Below are positions 54,832 through 64,000 of a stretch of DNA of 64,000 nucleotides, piece by piece. Both the position numbers and the translations under genes were made by a program. Source of the stretch: an uncultured Bacteroidota bacterium (lineage in GTDB: Bacteria; Bacteroidota; Bacteroidia; Flavobacteriales; Flavobacteriaceae); the NCBI GenBank assembly GCA_902519955.1, contig CABYMF010000002.1:34843-98842 (forward strand). The letters run 5' to 3'. Within the stretch, counting starts at the first letter, position 1; the number at the start of each line of letters is the position of its first letter. The notes beneath the pieces are model-generated. The model saw nothing but the letters and a program-made list of their open reading frames with translations, searched no databases and was not told the DNA's origin.

Positions 54832-55988
54832 TGGATTTTATAAGAAAACAAGTAGATGTACTAAAAAAACCTTTTACAAAGGGAGGTAAATTAGAAAAAT
54901 TATATCCAGCATTTAATGCATTTGAAACAATGCTTTTTGTTCCTGATCACACAACCTCTAAAGGGTCTCATATTCGTGATGGTGTTGATTTAAAAAGAAC
55001 AATGATAACAGTTATAATTGCTCTTGTACCGGCATTATTTTATGGGATGTATAACACCGGATATCAATATTTTATTCAGACCAACATTGAATTTACCTTT
55101 CTAGATGCCGTTCTGCATGGTGCTTATAAAATATTCCCAATGATTGCAGTTTCGTATGCTGTTGGATTAGCGATTGAATTTGCATTTGCAGTTTATAGAA
55201 ATCATCCAGTTAATGAAGGCTATCTAGTAACAGGGCTACTTATACCAATGATAATGCCTATTGACATGCCTCTTTGGATGCTTGCGATATCAGTTGTTTT
55301 TGCTGTGCTAATTGCTAAAGAAGCTTTTGGTGGAACAGGAATGAACATTTTAAATCCTGCTCTTACTGCAAGAGCATTTGCATTTTTTGCTTACCCAACA
55401 TTTATGTCAGGTGACAAAGTATGGGTTTCTGAGGCAACTAATGTTGATGGTATTTCTGGTGAAACTATTTTAGGAACTTTAGCTGCTAATGGAGAAGTTG
55501 CATATTCATCAGCTAGCATGTTTATGGGTTCAATACCTGGATCTGTTGCTGAGACTTCTGTTTTCTTTGTTTTGATTGGAGCGTTGCTTCTAGTTATAAC
55601 TGGAGTTGGTAGTTGGAGGATCATGTTGAGTGGAGTTATTGGAGCTTCTGTAGTTGGAATTTTATTTAATCTTTGGGGTGCAAATTCTCTGATGAGTTTT
55701 GAATGGTATAATCACCTTTTAGTTGGAGGTTTCGCATTTGGTATTGTATTCATGGCTACTGATCCTGTTTCAGCAGCTCAAACCACAAAAGGAAAATGGA
55801 TATATGGATTCCTAGTTGGAGTATTCTGTATACTTATTAGAGTGTTTAATCCTGCATACCCAGAAGGAGTAATGCTTGCAATTTTATTAATGAATGTTTT
55901 TGCACCATTGATAGACCACTACGTTATAGAATCTAATGTAAGCATGAGAAGAAAAAGATGGCAAGGTGTTAAACTAGAAACCACATAA
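54831..55988 (+). CDS. nqrB: Na+-translocating NADH:quinone reductase subunit B
   Basis: Inner-membrane subunit, 385 residues and about 10 helices, with covalent FMN and riboflavin in the family. MIMPIDMPLWMLAISVVFAVLIAKEAFGGTGMNILNPALTARAFAFFAYP is conserved. IPGSVAETSVFF is the likely segment of the FMN-linked Thr. Overlaps nqrA by one base and nqrC by one base. Confidence 0.97.
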   Translation: MDFIRKQVDVLKKPFTKGGKLEKLYPAFNAFETMLFVPDHTTSKGSHIRDGVDLKRTMITVIIALVPALFYGMYNTGYQYFIQTNIEFTFLDAVLHGAYKIFPMIAVSYAVGLAIEFAFAVYRNHPVNEGYLVTGLLIPMIMPIDMPLWMLAISVVFAVLIAKEAFGGTGMNILNPALTARAFAFFAYPTFMSGDKVWVSEATNVDGISGETILGTLAANGEVAYSSASMFMGSIPGSVAETSVFFVLIGALLLVITGVGSWRIMLSGVIGASVVGILFNLWGANSLMSFEWYNHLLVGGFAFGIVFMATDPVSAAQTTKGKWIYGFLVGVFCILIRVFNPAYPEGVMLAILLMNVFAPLIDHYVIESNVSMRRKRWQGVKLETT

Positions 55989-56704
55989 TGAATAGAGAGT
56001 CAAATAAACATACATACATTTTTGCTGTTATTATGGTTATTTCGGTAGCTTCAGTATTATCGTTTACATCAGAGTCGTTAAAGGATCTTCAGAATTCAAA
56101 CATTAAAAAAGAGAAGATGCAAAATGTCCTCTCATCAGTTGGAATCAACGTTAGTAGGGATGAATCAGAATCATTATATGGTGATTATATAAAAGAAGAG
56201 CTCTCTTTAAGGTCTGACGGATCTGTTGATGATCAGGTAAATGCATTTAATATTAATCTTGCTATTGAAGTAAAAAAAGACAAAGATGTTCAAAGATTTC
56301 CATTGTACATCGCTAATGTTGAAGATCAAAAATTTTATGTAATACCTCTTAGAGGTGCTGGTCTATGGGCAGAAATATGGGGCTATATTGCTCTTAAGGA
56401 TGATATTAACACTATAAAAGGAGTTTCTTTTGATCATAAGTCAGAAACTGCTGGACTTGGTGCAGAAATAACTGAGGATTGGTTTATAGATAGTTTTAAT
56501 GATGAAAAAATTAATGACTCAGAGGGAAACTTTGTTGGAGTATATCTTACAAAAACAAATAATGATCCTGGCAACTCTGACAAGATGGATAATGAAATTG
56601 ATGCAATATCAGGAGCCACCATTACAGGTGATGGTGTATCTGACATGATTATTGAAAGAATTGAAAATTATATACCATACTTTAATAGTTTAAATAATGA
56701 GTAA
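55988..56704 (+). CDS. nqrC: Na+-translocating NADH:quinone reductase subunit C
   Basis: 238 residues with one N-terminal membrane helix and a periplasmic flavin domain. Thr211 in DAISGATITG is the residue that carries covalent FMN, added by ApbE, whose gene ends this operon. LWAEIWGYIALKDDINTIKG and SETAGLGAEI are standard NqrC blocks. Overlaps nqrD by 8 nt. Confidence 0.97.
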   Translation: MNRESNKHTYIFAVIMVISVASVLSFTSESLKDLQNSNIKKEKMQNVLSSVGINVSRDESESLYGDYIKEELSLRSDGSVDDQVNAFNINLAIEVKKDKDVQRFPLYIANVEDQKFYVIPLRGAGLWAEIWGYIALKDDINTIKGVSFDHKSETAGLGAEITEDWFIDSFNDEKINDSEGNFVGVYLTKTNNDPGNSDKMDNEIDAISGATITGDGVSDMIIERIENYIPYFNSLNNE

Positions 56705-57344
56705 AGAAAAAGAACCTTTATTTTCAAAAAAGAATAGAGCATTACTTACTGACCCTCTGGATGATGATAATCCAATTACAGTTCAGGTTTTAGGTATCTG
56801 TTCTGCTCTTGCTATTACTGTTAAACTTGAGCCTGCGATTGTTATGACACTTTCAGTAATTTTTGTAATGGCAGCTGGAAATGTTATTGTTTCTATCTTA
56901 AGAAATGTTATACCAACAAGAATTAGAATTATTGTACAACTACTAGTTGTAGCAACACTAGTTGCACTTGTTGATCAATTTTTAAAAGCTTATGCCTATG
57001 ATGTGAGTAAACAATTAGCAATTTTTATTGGATTAATAATTACTAATTGTATAATAATGGGAAGATTTGAGGCCTTTGCTCTTGGTAATGGTGTCTGGAA
57101 ATCTTTTCTAGATGGAGTTGGAAATGCTGCTGGATATGGATGGATTTTAATTGTTGTCGCTTTTATCAGAGAATTATTTGGCTCAGGAGAACTTTGGGGG
57201 GTCCCCGTTATACCTCAGTTTCTTTATGATTTAGGTTATCAAGATAATGGGCTTATGCTTCTTTCGCCCATGGCATTAATTGTTGTTGGTGTATACATAT
57301 GGATACAAAGATATTATAATAGAAAACTAATAGAGAACAATTAA
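56697..57344 (+). CDS. nqrD: Na+-translocating NADH:quinone reductase subunit D
   Basis: Membrane subunit of 215 residues and six helices, related to NqrE by inverted symmetry; the two form the channel region holding an Fe-S centre. LGICSALAITVKLEPA and TNCIIMGRFEAFALGNG with the conserved Cys residues are clear. nqrE starts directly after its stop. Confidence 0.97.
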   Translation: MSKEKEPLFSKKNRALLTDPLDDDNPITVQVLGICSALAITVKLEPAIVMTLSVIFVMAAGNVIVSILRNVIPTRIRIIVQLLVVATLVALVDQFLKAYAYDVSKQLAIFIGLIITNCIIMGRFEAFALGNGVWKSFLDGVGNAAGYGWILIVVAFIRELFGSGELWGVPVIPQFLYDLGYQDNGLMLLSPMALIVVGVYIWIQRYYNRKLIENN

Positions 57345-57962
57345 ATGGAGGATCTAGTTAATTTATTCGTTAAGAGTATATTTATTGAGAATATGGTATT
57401 TGCATACTTCCTTGGTATGTGCTCGTATCTTGCAGTTTCAAAAACAGTTAAAACAGCTGATGGTTTAGGTAAAGCTGTAATATTTGTTTTGACAATCTCT
57501 GTTCCTATTAATTATTTAATTGACCAGTATCTTCTGGCTCCTGGTGCCTTAACATGGATAGGACCTCAGTTTCAAGACGTAAACTTATCTTTTTTAACAT
57601 TTATAATGTTTATTGCTGTTATAGCATCAATGGTTCAACTAGTTGAAATGATCGTTGAAAAAGTTTCTCCTACTTTGTATGGAAGTTTAGGAATATTTCT
57701 TCCACTAATCGCTGTTAACTGTGCAATACTTGGTGGCTCACTATTTATGCAACAAAAAGATTTTGTAAATACTTTTGAGTCTGCTGTTTACGGTTTTGGT
57801 TCAGGAATTGGTTGGTATCTAGCAATAGTTGCCATTGCTGCAATTAGAGAGAAAATTACATATTCTAATATTCCAGATCCATTAAAAGGTCTTGGAATAA
57901 CTTTTATCATTACTGGTTTAATGGCTCTTGGTTTCATGAGTTTTATGGGAATTAAAATCTAA
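57345..57962 (+). CDS. nqrE: Na+-translocating NADH:quinone reductase subunit E
   Basis: Membrane subunit of 205 residues. [23 protein letters not shown] and [17 protein letters not shown] carry the paired conserved Cys that, with those of NqrD, coordinate the intramembrane Fe-S cluster. The length is normal; 3 nt before nqrF. Confidence 0.97.
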   Translation: MEDLVNLFVKSIFIENMVFAYFLGMCSYLAVSKTVKTADGLGKAVIFVLTISVPINYLIDQYLLAPGALTWIGPQFQDVNLSFLTFIMFIAVIASMVQLVEMIVEKVSPTLYGSLGIFLPLIAVNCAILGGSLFMQQKDFVNTFESAVYGFGSGIGWYLAIVAIAAIREKITYSNIPDPLKGLGITFIITGLMALGFMSFMGIKI

Positions 57963-57965
57963 AAA

Positions 57966-59261
57966 ATGGATATAAATGTAATAATAGCAAGCACCGTAGG
58001 TCTTTTTGTAATAACCCTTCTTTTAGTTACAATGCTACTTGTAGCTAAAGAGAGACTTTTACCATCTGGTCCTGTAAAACTTGTAATTAATGGTGAGAAA
58101 GATGTTGAAGTTAGCTCTGGGGATACATTGTTAACTACTCTTGGGAATAATAAAATTTTTCTTCCATCCGCGTGTGGAGGAGGTGGAACTTGTGTTCAGT
58201 GTAGATGTCAGGTAATTGAAGGAGGTGGAGATATATTACCAACAGAGGAACCTCATTTTACAAGAAAAGAAATTTCTGATGGCTGGAGACTTGGATGCCA
58301 AGTTAAAGTAAAGCAGGATATGAAAATTGAAGTTCCTGAAGAAGTTTTTGGTATAAAAAAATGGGAAGCTAAAGTTAAGAGTAACTATAATGTTGCATCA
58401 TTTATTAAGGAATTTGTGATTGAAATTCCTGAGGAAATGGATTACAAAGCAGGAGGATATATCCAAATTGAGATTCCTGAATGTGATATCAATTATCAGG
58501 ATATGGATATAACATCTCACCCTAAAGAACATCCAGATGATCCTCAAAAATTTAAACTAGAATGGGATAACTTTAATCTGTGGCCCTTGAATATGAAGAA
58601 TAATGAAACTGTTGAAAGAGCATATTCAATGGCATCCTATCCTGCCGAAGGTAGAGAGATAATGCTAAATGTCAGGATTGCAACTCCTCCTTGGGATGGT
58701 AAAAAAAATGATTGGATGTCGGTAAATCCTGGAATTGCATCCTCTTATATTTTTTCCAAAAAGCCTGGCGACACTGTTACAATATCAGGTCCATATGGGG
58801 AATTTTTTATTAATGAATCAGATTCAGAAATGTTATATGTTGGAGGAGGTGCGGGAATGGCTCCAATGCGATCTCATCTGTATGAATTATTCAGAACTAT
58901 TAAAACAGGAAGAAAAGTTACTTTCTGGTATGGTGGTAGATCTAAAAGAGAGCTTTTCTATGTCGACCATTTTAGAGCTCTAGAGAAAGACTATCCAAAT
59001 TTTAAATTTTATATCGCTTTATCTGAACCTTTGGAGGAAGATAATTGGAAAGTTAAAGACTCACTTGATGGAGATGGAGATGGTTTTATTGGATTTATTC
59101 ATCAAGTAGTTATTGATAACTATCTATCTAAGCATGATTCACCAGAAGATATTGAAGTTTATTTCTGTGGACCTCCACTAATGAATCAGGCAGTTGAAAA
59201 AATGGCTGAAGACTTCGGGGTCCCGCCAGAGAATGTTAGGTTTGACGACTTCGGAGGTTAA
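57966..59261 (+). CDS. nqrF: Na+-translocating NADH:quinone reductase subunit F
   Basis: NADH-oxidising subunit of 431 residues: N-terminal helix, 2Fe-2S domain with Cys70, Cys76, Cys79 and Cys111, FAD domain with RAYSMASYP, and NADH domain with [12 protein letters not shown] and C-terminal YFCGPPLMN. The chain ends VRFDDFGG as in relatives. Overlaps apbE by one base. Confidence 0.97.
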   Translation: MDINVIIASTVGLFVITLLLVTMLLVAKERLLPSGPVKLVINGEKDVEVSSGDTLLTTLGNNKIFLPSACGGGGTCVQCRCQVIEGGGDILPTEEPHFTRKEISDGWRLGCQVKVKQDMKIEVPEEVFGIKKWEAKVKSNYNVASFIKEFVIEIPEEMDYKAGGYIQIEIPECDINYQDMDITSHPKEHPDDPQKFKLEWDNFNLWPLNMKNNETVERAYSMASYPAEGREIMLNVRIATPPWDGKKNDWMSVNPGIASSYIFSKKPGDTVTISGPYGEFFINESDSEMLYVGGGAGMAPMRSHLYELFRTIKTGRKVTFWYGGRSKRELFYVDHFRALEKDYPNFKFYIALSEPLEEDNWKVKDSLDGDGDGFIGFIHQVVIDNYLSKHDSPEDIEVYFCGPPLMNQAVEKMAEDFGVPPENVRFDDFGG

Positions 59262-60259
59262 TGAATATTTTATTTAAAATATTTTCTCTACTATCATTAT
59301 TACTCATTAGTTGTAATACTGACTCTTCAATTTATAAAAGAATTCAAGGAGATGCTCTTGGAACTACTTATAATGTAATAGTTCAATCTGAGTTAAATTC
59401 CAGTATAATTAAACAGAGTATTGATTCAATTTTTGAGGTTGTAAATAACTCAATGTCAACTTATAGAATTAATTCAATAATTTCAAAAGTTAATAAGTCT
59501 CAAAATCCAGTTAAAGTTGACAATCATTTTATCAAAGTTTTTAGAAAATCTCAACAGATATGGAAACTTTCTAATGGATATTTTGATCCTACAGCTGGTT
59601 CAATTGTTAATCTGTATGGAATGGGTCCAAATACAAATGTACAGTCAATAAATAGATATAAAATTGATAGTGTAATGCAATATGTAGGCTTAGATAAAGT
59701 GTACTTAAATAATCAAAATAAAATAGTGAAAGCCAATGGAGGTATATATATTGATTTTAACGCAATTGCAAAAGGTTACTCGGTAGATTTAATTAAAGAT
59801 TTATTGATTGAGATAAACTCAGAAAATTTTTTAATTGAGGTTGGGGGAGAATTAATTACTATGGGTAAGAATGATAAAAACAAGAAATGGAAGGTTGCAA
59901 TCCAAAATCCTATTGATTTGACCAGTTATTATTCAGAAATTTCACTTGATGGGATGGCCTTAGCTACATCTGGTAACTATAGAAAATTTAGGATAGATTC
60001 ACAAACTGGAGTTAGATATGCTCACATTGTTAACCCAATTAATGGTGAGTCAATGACAAATAATATATTAAGTGCTTCAGTAGTTTCAAGTTCTTGTATT
60101 GAAGCAGATGCTTGGGCGACAAGTTTAATGTTAATGGATCCAAAAGAAGCCAAAAAAATAATAAACAATATTCCAGATGTAGAAGCATTGATATTGACAG
60201 GAATAGATGATCAGATTACACCTATTAAATCTGATGGCTGGGATTTAATTACTAGGTAG
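59261..60259 (+). CDS. apbE: FAD:protein FMN transferase, lipoprotein
   Basis: Attaches FMN covalently to Thr residues of NqrB and NqrC. 332 residues with lipoprotein signal ending LLISC (Cys19). GDALGTTYNVIV, MSTYRINSIISKVN, FDPTAGSIVNLYGMG, DFNAIAKGYSVDLI and the metal-binding ADAWATSLM are the ApbE motifs. Its place at the end of the nqr operon makes the target obvious. Converges with the methyltransferase gene by 15-nt overlap. Confidence 0.96.
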   Translation: MNILFKIFSLLSLLLISCNTDSSIYKRIQGDALGTTYNVIVQSELNSSIIKQSIDSIFEVVNNSMSTYRINSIISKVNKSQNPVKVDNHFIKVFRKSQQIWKLSNGYFDPTAGSIVNLYGMGPNTNVQSINRYKIDSVMQYVGLDKVYLNNQNKIVKANGGIYIDFNAIAKGYSVDLIKDLLIEINSENFLIEVGGELITMGKNDKNKKWKVAIQNPIDLTSYYSEISLDGMALATSGNYRKFRIDSQTGVRYAHIVNPINGESMTNNILSASVVSSSCIEADAWATSLMLMDPKEAKKIINNIPDVEALILTGIDDQITPIKSDGWDLITR

Positions 60260-61012
60260 TTTTTTTCCAATTGGTATTAAATCATTTTTCATTAAACCAT
60301 ATTTGACAATTAGATCTTTAGAAATTTTTGCTGAGTAATTTAACATTTTAACTTTAAATCCTGCCTGCTCAACTCTATCTTTAAAATCTAGACCATATTC
60401 TCTTACATGGTCATATTGTCCATAATATTCTTCTCTTTCAGCTTCAGATTTTATTGATGGATCTTCAAAGGTCTTTTCTCTTTTTAAGTTTATAGGTACC
60501 TGCAAAAACGATATACCATTATACTTTAAAACTCTATAAATTTCATTTAATGCTGATTTATCATCCTCTATATGTTCAAGAACATGATTGCAAATAATTA
60601 AGTCAAAAGATTCATCATTAAAATCCATGGATGTTAAATCTCCATTTATATCAGCAATTGGTGAATTTAAGTCAAAAGTTAAGTAGTCCCAATTTTTTAA
60701 TTTTTTAAATTTTTTATAAAAAACTTGTTCAGGCGCAACATGTAAGACTTTTAAATTTGAATTTAAAAAATTTGTTTCTTTCTTAAGATATAACCATAAA
60801 AGTCTATGTCTTTCGAGAGATAAAGTACCTGGACATAATGCATTCTTCCTAATTGTCTTATACCCATATGATAGAAATCGTGAATAATTACTTTCATCAA
60901 TTGGGTCAGTGTATTTTTTTCCTTGATATATTATCCTTAGTATTGGTGTTACTAGAAAGCTGTATTTTATTAAAAATTTCCTTGGTAGGAATTTCAAGAT
61001 ATACTTCATCAA
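60245..61012 (-). CDS. Class I SAM-dependent methyltransferase
   Basis: 255 residues. The SAM fold shows LKVLHVAPEQVFYKKF, YLTFDLNSPIADINGDLTSMDF and the Methyltransf_11 segment FDLIICNHVLEHIEDDKSALNEIYRVLKYNG. The substrate is unknown. It is last in a leftward run with map, a thioredoxin-like lipoprotein and gpmI, the starts and stops overlapping by 4 nt. Confidence 0.85.
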   Translation of the reverse strand: MMKYILKFLPRKFLIKYSFLVTPILRIIYQGKKYTDPIDESNYSRFLSYGYKTIRKNALCPGTLSLERHRLLWLYLKKETNFLNSNLKVLHVAPEQVFYKKFKKLKNWDYLTFDLNSPIADINGDLTSMDFNDESFDLIICNHVLEHIEDDKSALNEIYRVLKYNGISFLQVPINLKREKTFEDPSIKSEAEREEYYGQYDHVREYGLDFKDRVEQAGFKVKMLNYSAKISKDLIVKYGLMKNDLIPIGKKLPSN

Positions 61013-61818
61013 TCAAAAAATTTTTTAAAATTTTCTTCTTCATTGGAATCTATTCCAAGTTCGTCATATATAAAATCAAAAGTAGATAGAATTTCAGGTT
61101 CCCCGTTTATTATAGCAATATTATGTTCGAAGTGTGCACTAACGAGGCCATCTTGAGTTACAAAAGTCCAACCATCATCTTCTAGGCTTATTTTCTCTGT
61201 ACCCATGTTTATCATTGGCTCAATTGCTAAAACGAGGCCATCTTTTAAAATCTTTCCAGTTCCTGATTTACCATAATTTGGAATTTCAGGTTCTTCATGT
61301 AAATTTTTTCCTAAACCATGGCCAACTAATTCTCTTACTATTCCATAATCATGTTGATTAATATAATTTTGAATAGCATTACCAATATCACCAACTCTAT
61401 TATTAATTTGCATTTTTTTTATACCCACATATAGAGACTCTTTAGTAATATTCAACAATTTTTCAATTTTTTCAGATACTTCACCAACCTTAAAAGTATA
61501 AGCATGATCACCATAGTATCCATCTTTAATGACTCCACAGTCAACAGATATAATATCTCCATCCTTTAGTGGTTCGCTACAAGGAATTCCATGAACAACC
61601 TGGTTATTTACACTTACACATAATGTATTTGGAAAGTTATTATAACCTTTAAAACCAGGCTTTCCATTATTATCAAGAATAAACTCCTCTGCAATTTTGT
61701 CAAGGTATAAAGAGTTTACTCCTGGCTTAATCTCCCTTGCCATTAGACCCAGAGTCTTAGATACTAATTGAGCACTATCACGAATTTTTTTTATATCCTC
61801 GATTTGTTTTAATATCAT
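61009..61818 (-). CDS. map: Methionine aminopeptidase, type I
   Basis: Removes the initiator Met from new proteins. 269 residues; the metal ligands are visible in SVDCGVIKDGYYGDHAYTF (two Asp), GHGLGKNLHEEPEIPNYG (His), AIEPMINMG (Glu) and the C-terminal FEHNIAI (Glu). Normal type I length. Overlaps both neighbours by 4 nt. Confidence 0.97.
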   Translation of the reverse strand: MILKQIEDIKKIRDSAQLVSKTLGLMAREIKPGVNSLYLDKIAEEFILDNNGKPGFKGYNNFPNTLCVSVNNQVVHGIPCSEPLKDGDIISVDCGVIKDGYYGDHAYTFKVGEVSEKIEKLLNITKESLYVGIKKMQINNRVGDIGNAIQNYINQHDYGIVRELVGHGLGKNLHEEPEIPNYGKSGTGKILKDGLVLAIEPMINMGTEKISLEDDGWTFVTQDGLVSAHFEHNIAIINGEPEILSTFDFIYDELGIDSNEEENFKKFFD

Positions 61819-62318
61819 TCTGAAAAATATACGTTTTTATAACCCATATTATTTATTATTTTAAAAATATCATTTTCTAAATTTTCAAAAGGAAATTCAA
61901 CTATTCTATTTTCTTCATTAGAATTTTTCAAAAAGATAATAGTTGGAGTATTAGTTATATCTTTTCCAATTTCAAGTCCATCAATAGTTTTCTTTTCAGA
62001 ATTTAGTAAAACTATTCTCAGATTTTCATTAGAAAAGTTCAATGTGTTTAAAATTTTTAAAAATCTTGGGATTTCTCTCTCACTATCATGACATTTAGTA
62101 TTCATAAAAATTTCGATGTTATATTCATTTATTTTTGAAAAATCCATTTTCTGTATAACTTCATCAACTATATATGATTCATAATTTTTTTGAAACCAAG
62201 AAGTATTAGGCGAGTTAAATAAATAGTCTAAATCAACATCTCCCTCATTCATTACATACTTTTCATTTGTCGCACATGCTATAATTGAAAGAGTAAGTAA
62301 ATAAATTATTTTTTTCAT
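61815..62318 (-). CDS. Thioredoxin-fold lipoprotein
   Basis: 167 residues with a lipoprotein-like signal (SIIAC, Cys15). The mature part has IEIFMNTKCHDSEREIPRFLKIL, a thioredoxin-like site with only the first Cys (C-x-x-S), and TNTPTIIFLK with the cis-Pro turn. A single-Cys site argues against classical disulfide oxidoreductase activity, though a monothiol role is possible. Sits between map and gpmI with 4-nt overlaps. Confidence 0.75.
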   Translation of the reverse strand: MKKIIYLLTLSIIACATNEKYVMNEGDVDLDYLFNSPNTSWFQKNYESYIVDEVIQKMDFSKINEYNIEIFMNTKCHDSEREIPRFLKILNTLNFSNENLRIVLLNSEKKTIDGLEIGKDITNTPTIIFLKNSNEENRIVEFPFENLENDIFKIINNMGYKNVYFSE

Positions 62319-63832
62319 TTTATTAGAGATCTTCCATTCATTTCATTTGGTTTTTGTATGCCCATAATATCCAAAATCGTGGGGGCTATATCAGCTAATA
62401 TTCCATTGTCTAAATTATTTCTATCAGAGTTAACAATAATTATTGGAACAGGATTAATTGTATGTGACGTATTCTCAGATCCATCACCATTTAACATTAT
62501 TTCACAATTACCATGGTCTGCAATAATAATAGTTACATAATCATTAATACTTGCTGTGTTAACTATTTCTCCTAGGTGTTTATCAACCGATTCACATGCT
62601 TTCACTGCTGCTTTAAAATTACCTGTATGTCCAACCATATCTGGGTTTGCAAAGTTCAAACAAATAAATCCAAACTTATTTTTTTTCATCTCAATGATTA
62701 CATTTTTAGTAACATCTTCCGCACTCATTTCAGGTTTTAAATCGTATGTAGCAACTTTTGGAGATGGGCAAAGAATTCTTTCTTCACCAGAAAAAGATTC
62801 TTCTAAACCACCATTAAAAAAATATGTAACATGAGGATACTTTTCAGTCTCAGCAATTCTTAATTGAGAAATGCCGTTCTTTGATAGGACTTCTCCTAAT
62901 GTGTTTTTTAATATATCTTTTTTAAAAATAGGTTTAGCAACCCTAAAAGTTTCATCATAATTTGTAAGTGTATAAAAGTTCTTTGTTATTGATTTCATTC
63001 CTGATTCAATAAAATCTTTTTCGCATAAAACTGATGTGAGTTGTCTACCTCTGTCTGATCTATAATTAAAAAAAATAATTATATCTTCTTGATTAAATCT
63101 ATGGATAATACTACCATTATTATCAATCTTTATTATAGGTTCAATAAATTCATCTGTAATATTATTTCTATATGACTCTTCTAGTTCATCACAGAAACTA
63201 GTTGTTTTTTTTCCAACTCCATTATAAATTAAGTCATACGCTTTTTTTACCCTTTCCCATCTGTTATCTCTATCCATAGAGAAATATCTACCTATAATTG
63301 TAGCTAATATTCCACCATTTTTTTTACAAAACTTTTCAATTGAATCAATAAATTTAACTCCAGATTTAGGATTAACATCTCTTCCATCTGTAAACCCATG
63401 AATAAAGATATTTTCTTTCACCTCTTTTAATGAAATTATAATCTCTTTTAAATGATTAATATGAGAGTGAACACCACCATCTGATATAAGCCCAACTAAA
63501 TGAATGTAAGATGATTTATTTTTTGTGTGAGAAATTATTTCTTTAAATTCTTTCATTTTATGAAATTGACCATTCTCAATTGATTCATCAATTCTTAATA
63601 AATCTTGTCGAACTATTCTCCCAGATCCAATATTCATATGGCCTACCTCACTATTACCCATTTGACCAATTGGAAGTCCAACTTGTTCACCATGAGTAAT
63701 TAAATAATTATTAGGATTTTTATCTTTTAAAAAATTATAATTTGGTGTTTTCGCTATATCTGGAGCAGAAACTTTCTTATTAGAGGAAATCCCCCACCCA
63801 TCGAGAATTAATAGTAAAACTTTATTATTCAA
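62315..63832 (-). CDS. gpmI: 2,3-bisphosphoglycerate-independent phosphoglycerate mutase
   Basis: Glycolytic enzyme interconverting 3- and 2-phosphoglycerate with two Mn ions. LLLILDGWG, the phosphoserine in GQMGNSEVGHMNIGSGR, FTDGRDVNP, RYFSMDRDNRWERV and ADHGNCEIM are complete. Start: ATG codons exist at 63862 and 63859, but a -7-like box TATCTTTA (63849-63842 on this strand) lies downstream of them, so TTG 63832 (505 residues, beginning just before NNKVLLLILDGWG) is preferred; the longer 515-residue form cannot be excluded. First gene of the four-gene leftward run. Confidence 0.94.
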   Translation of the reverse strand: MNNKVLLLILDGWGISSNKKVSAPDIAKTPNYNFLKDKNPNNYLITHGEQVGLPIGQMGNSEVGHMNIGSGRIVRQDLLRIDESIENGQFHKMKEFKEIISHTKNKSSYIHLVGLISDGGVHSHINHLKEIIISLKEVKENIFIHGFTDGRDVNPKSGVKFIDSIEKFCKKNGGILATIIGRYFSMDRDNRWERVKKAYDLIYNGVGKKTTSFCDELEESYRNNITDEFIEPIIKIDNNGSIIHRFNQEDIIIFFNYRSDRGRQLTSVLCEKDFIESGMKSITKNFYTLTNYDETFRVAKPIFKKDILKNTLGEVLSKNGISQLRIAETEKYPHVTYFFNGGLEESFSGEERILCPSPKVATYDLKPEMSAEDVTKNVIIEMKKNKFGFICLNFANPDMVGHTGNFKAAVKACESVDKHLGEIVNTASINDYVTIIIADHGNCEIMLNGDGSENTSHTINPVPIIIVNSDRNNLDNGILADIAPTILDIMGIQKPNEMNGRSLIK

Positions 63833-63841
63833 TTTTTTATT

Positions 63842-63849
63842 TAAAGATA
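63842..63849 (-). promoter_or_regulatory. Possible -7 element of gpmI
   Basis: Reverse strand reads TATCTTTA, one mismatch to TAnnTTTG, 9 nt before the TTG start. It stands in TTTGTATCTTT, the same 11-mer that precedes lipA. Confidence 0.35.
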
Positions 63850-63908
63850 CAAATATCATCATGTAGATTTGTTAATATGATTAGGAAAAAATATATTGTT
63901 ATTTAATT

Positions 63909-64000
63909 ATGCTACAAGGAATTGTATATAAATCAACAGGAAGCTGGTATTTAGTGAAATCAAAAAATAATTTTTTTGAATGTAGGATAAAAGGAAAGAT
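63909..64000 (+). CDS. rsgA: Ribosome small subunit-dependent GTPase A, 5' part only
   Basis: Only the first 30 codons are inside the window. MLQGIVYKSTGSWYLVK followed by FFECRIKGK matches the N-terminal OB-fold start of RsgA, a GTPase that helps mature the 30S subunit. The frame is open to the window edge. It is divergent from gpmI across roughly 45-75 nt. The call rests on the N-terminal pattern alone. Confidence 0.75.
   Translation, partial: MLQGIVYKSTGSWYLVKSKNNFFECRIKGK

Noticed and set aside
1..64000. Search by eye for CRISPR arrays, insertion sequences, phage genes, toxin-antitoxin pairs or defence systems
   Set aside because: No repeat-spacer arrays, transposases, integrases, inverted terminal repeats or recognised defence proteins are visible.

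Overview
This is an AT-rich, very compact chromosomal segment of a member of the Bacteroidota, most likely a marine, streamlined flavobacterium. The evidence is as follows. Genes commonly overlap by 1-8 bases and no Shine-Dalgarno sequences are visible. Several upstream regions carry the Bacteroidota promoter (TTTG about 18-19 nt before TAnnTTTG). The gene set also fits: Na+-NQR, NhaD, a membrane pyrophosphatase of the Na+ type, LpxK/WaaA, a DAHP synthase fused to chorismate mutase, and a MetY/MetX methionine route. Species assignment is inference. No insertion sequences, phage genes, CRISPR arrays, rRNA or obvious pseudogenes were seen, and no gene-free gap reaches 300 bases.

Layout. 1-5.8 kb: a secreted protein of unknown family, nhaD, folC, an outer-membrane protein, a DUF1295 protein and a homocysteine methyltransferase; then tRNA-Val. 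5.9-10.1 kb: a lipoprotein sulfatase, a secreted S9 peptidase and an SDR. 10.2-12.5 kb: three tandem paralogues of the first gene, separated by terminators. 12.5-17.8 kb: a glycerol operon (glpK-glpD-glpF-SDR-phosphodiesterase). 17.8-28.9 kb: mixed housekeeping (methyltransferase, CAAX protease, glycosylasparaginase, CdsZ-like protein, Nif3, LpxK, LipA, Nramp-like transporter, RuvC, dipeptidase). 29.0-35.5 kb: tRNA-Leu, two secreted amidohydrolases, alkaline phosphatase, WaaA and a sugar aminotransferase. 35.5-38.3 kb: fabD-folA-thyA-nuclease. 38.4-42.2 kb: pdhB, membrane pyrophosphatase, deoxynucleoside kinase. 42.2-46.3 kb: SAM-II riboswitch followed by metK-metY-metX-osmC. 46.3-51.7 kb: a Phe/Tyr leader-peptide attenuator followed by pheA-tyrA-aroF/CM-aspartate aminotransferase-rsmG-cyclophilin. 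51.7-60.3 kb: P5C dehydrogenase (reverse strand), then nqrABCDEF-apbE. 60.2-63.8 kb: a reverse-strand run ending in gpmI as first gene; the window closes inside rsgA.

How the genes fit together. Three sodium devices (NQR, Na+-type pyrophosphatase, NhaD) suggest a sodium-based membrane economy. The exported phosphodiesterase, exported alkaline phosphatase and GlpF/K/D could together turn glycerophosphodiesters into glycolytic carbon. The methionine and aromatic operons each start with a cis-acting RNA switch readable in the sequence: a SAM-II aptamer with its promoter, and a 21-residue leader peptide with 9 aromatic residues, an antiterminator and a terminator.

The least explained content is the four-member secreted family (48-743 and 10213-12460). 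Each member has two similar halves with a conserved His in each half. I recognise no described family for it.
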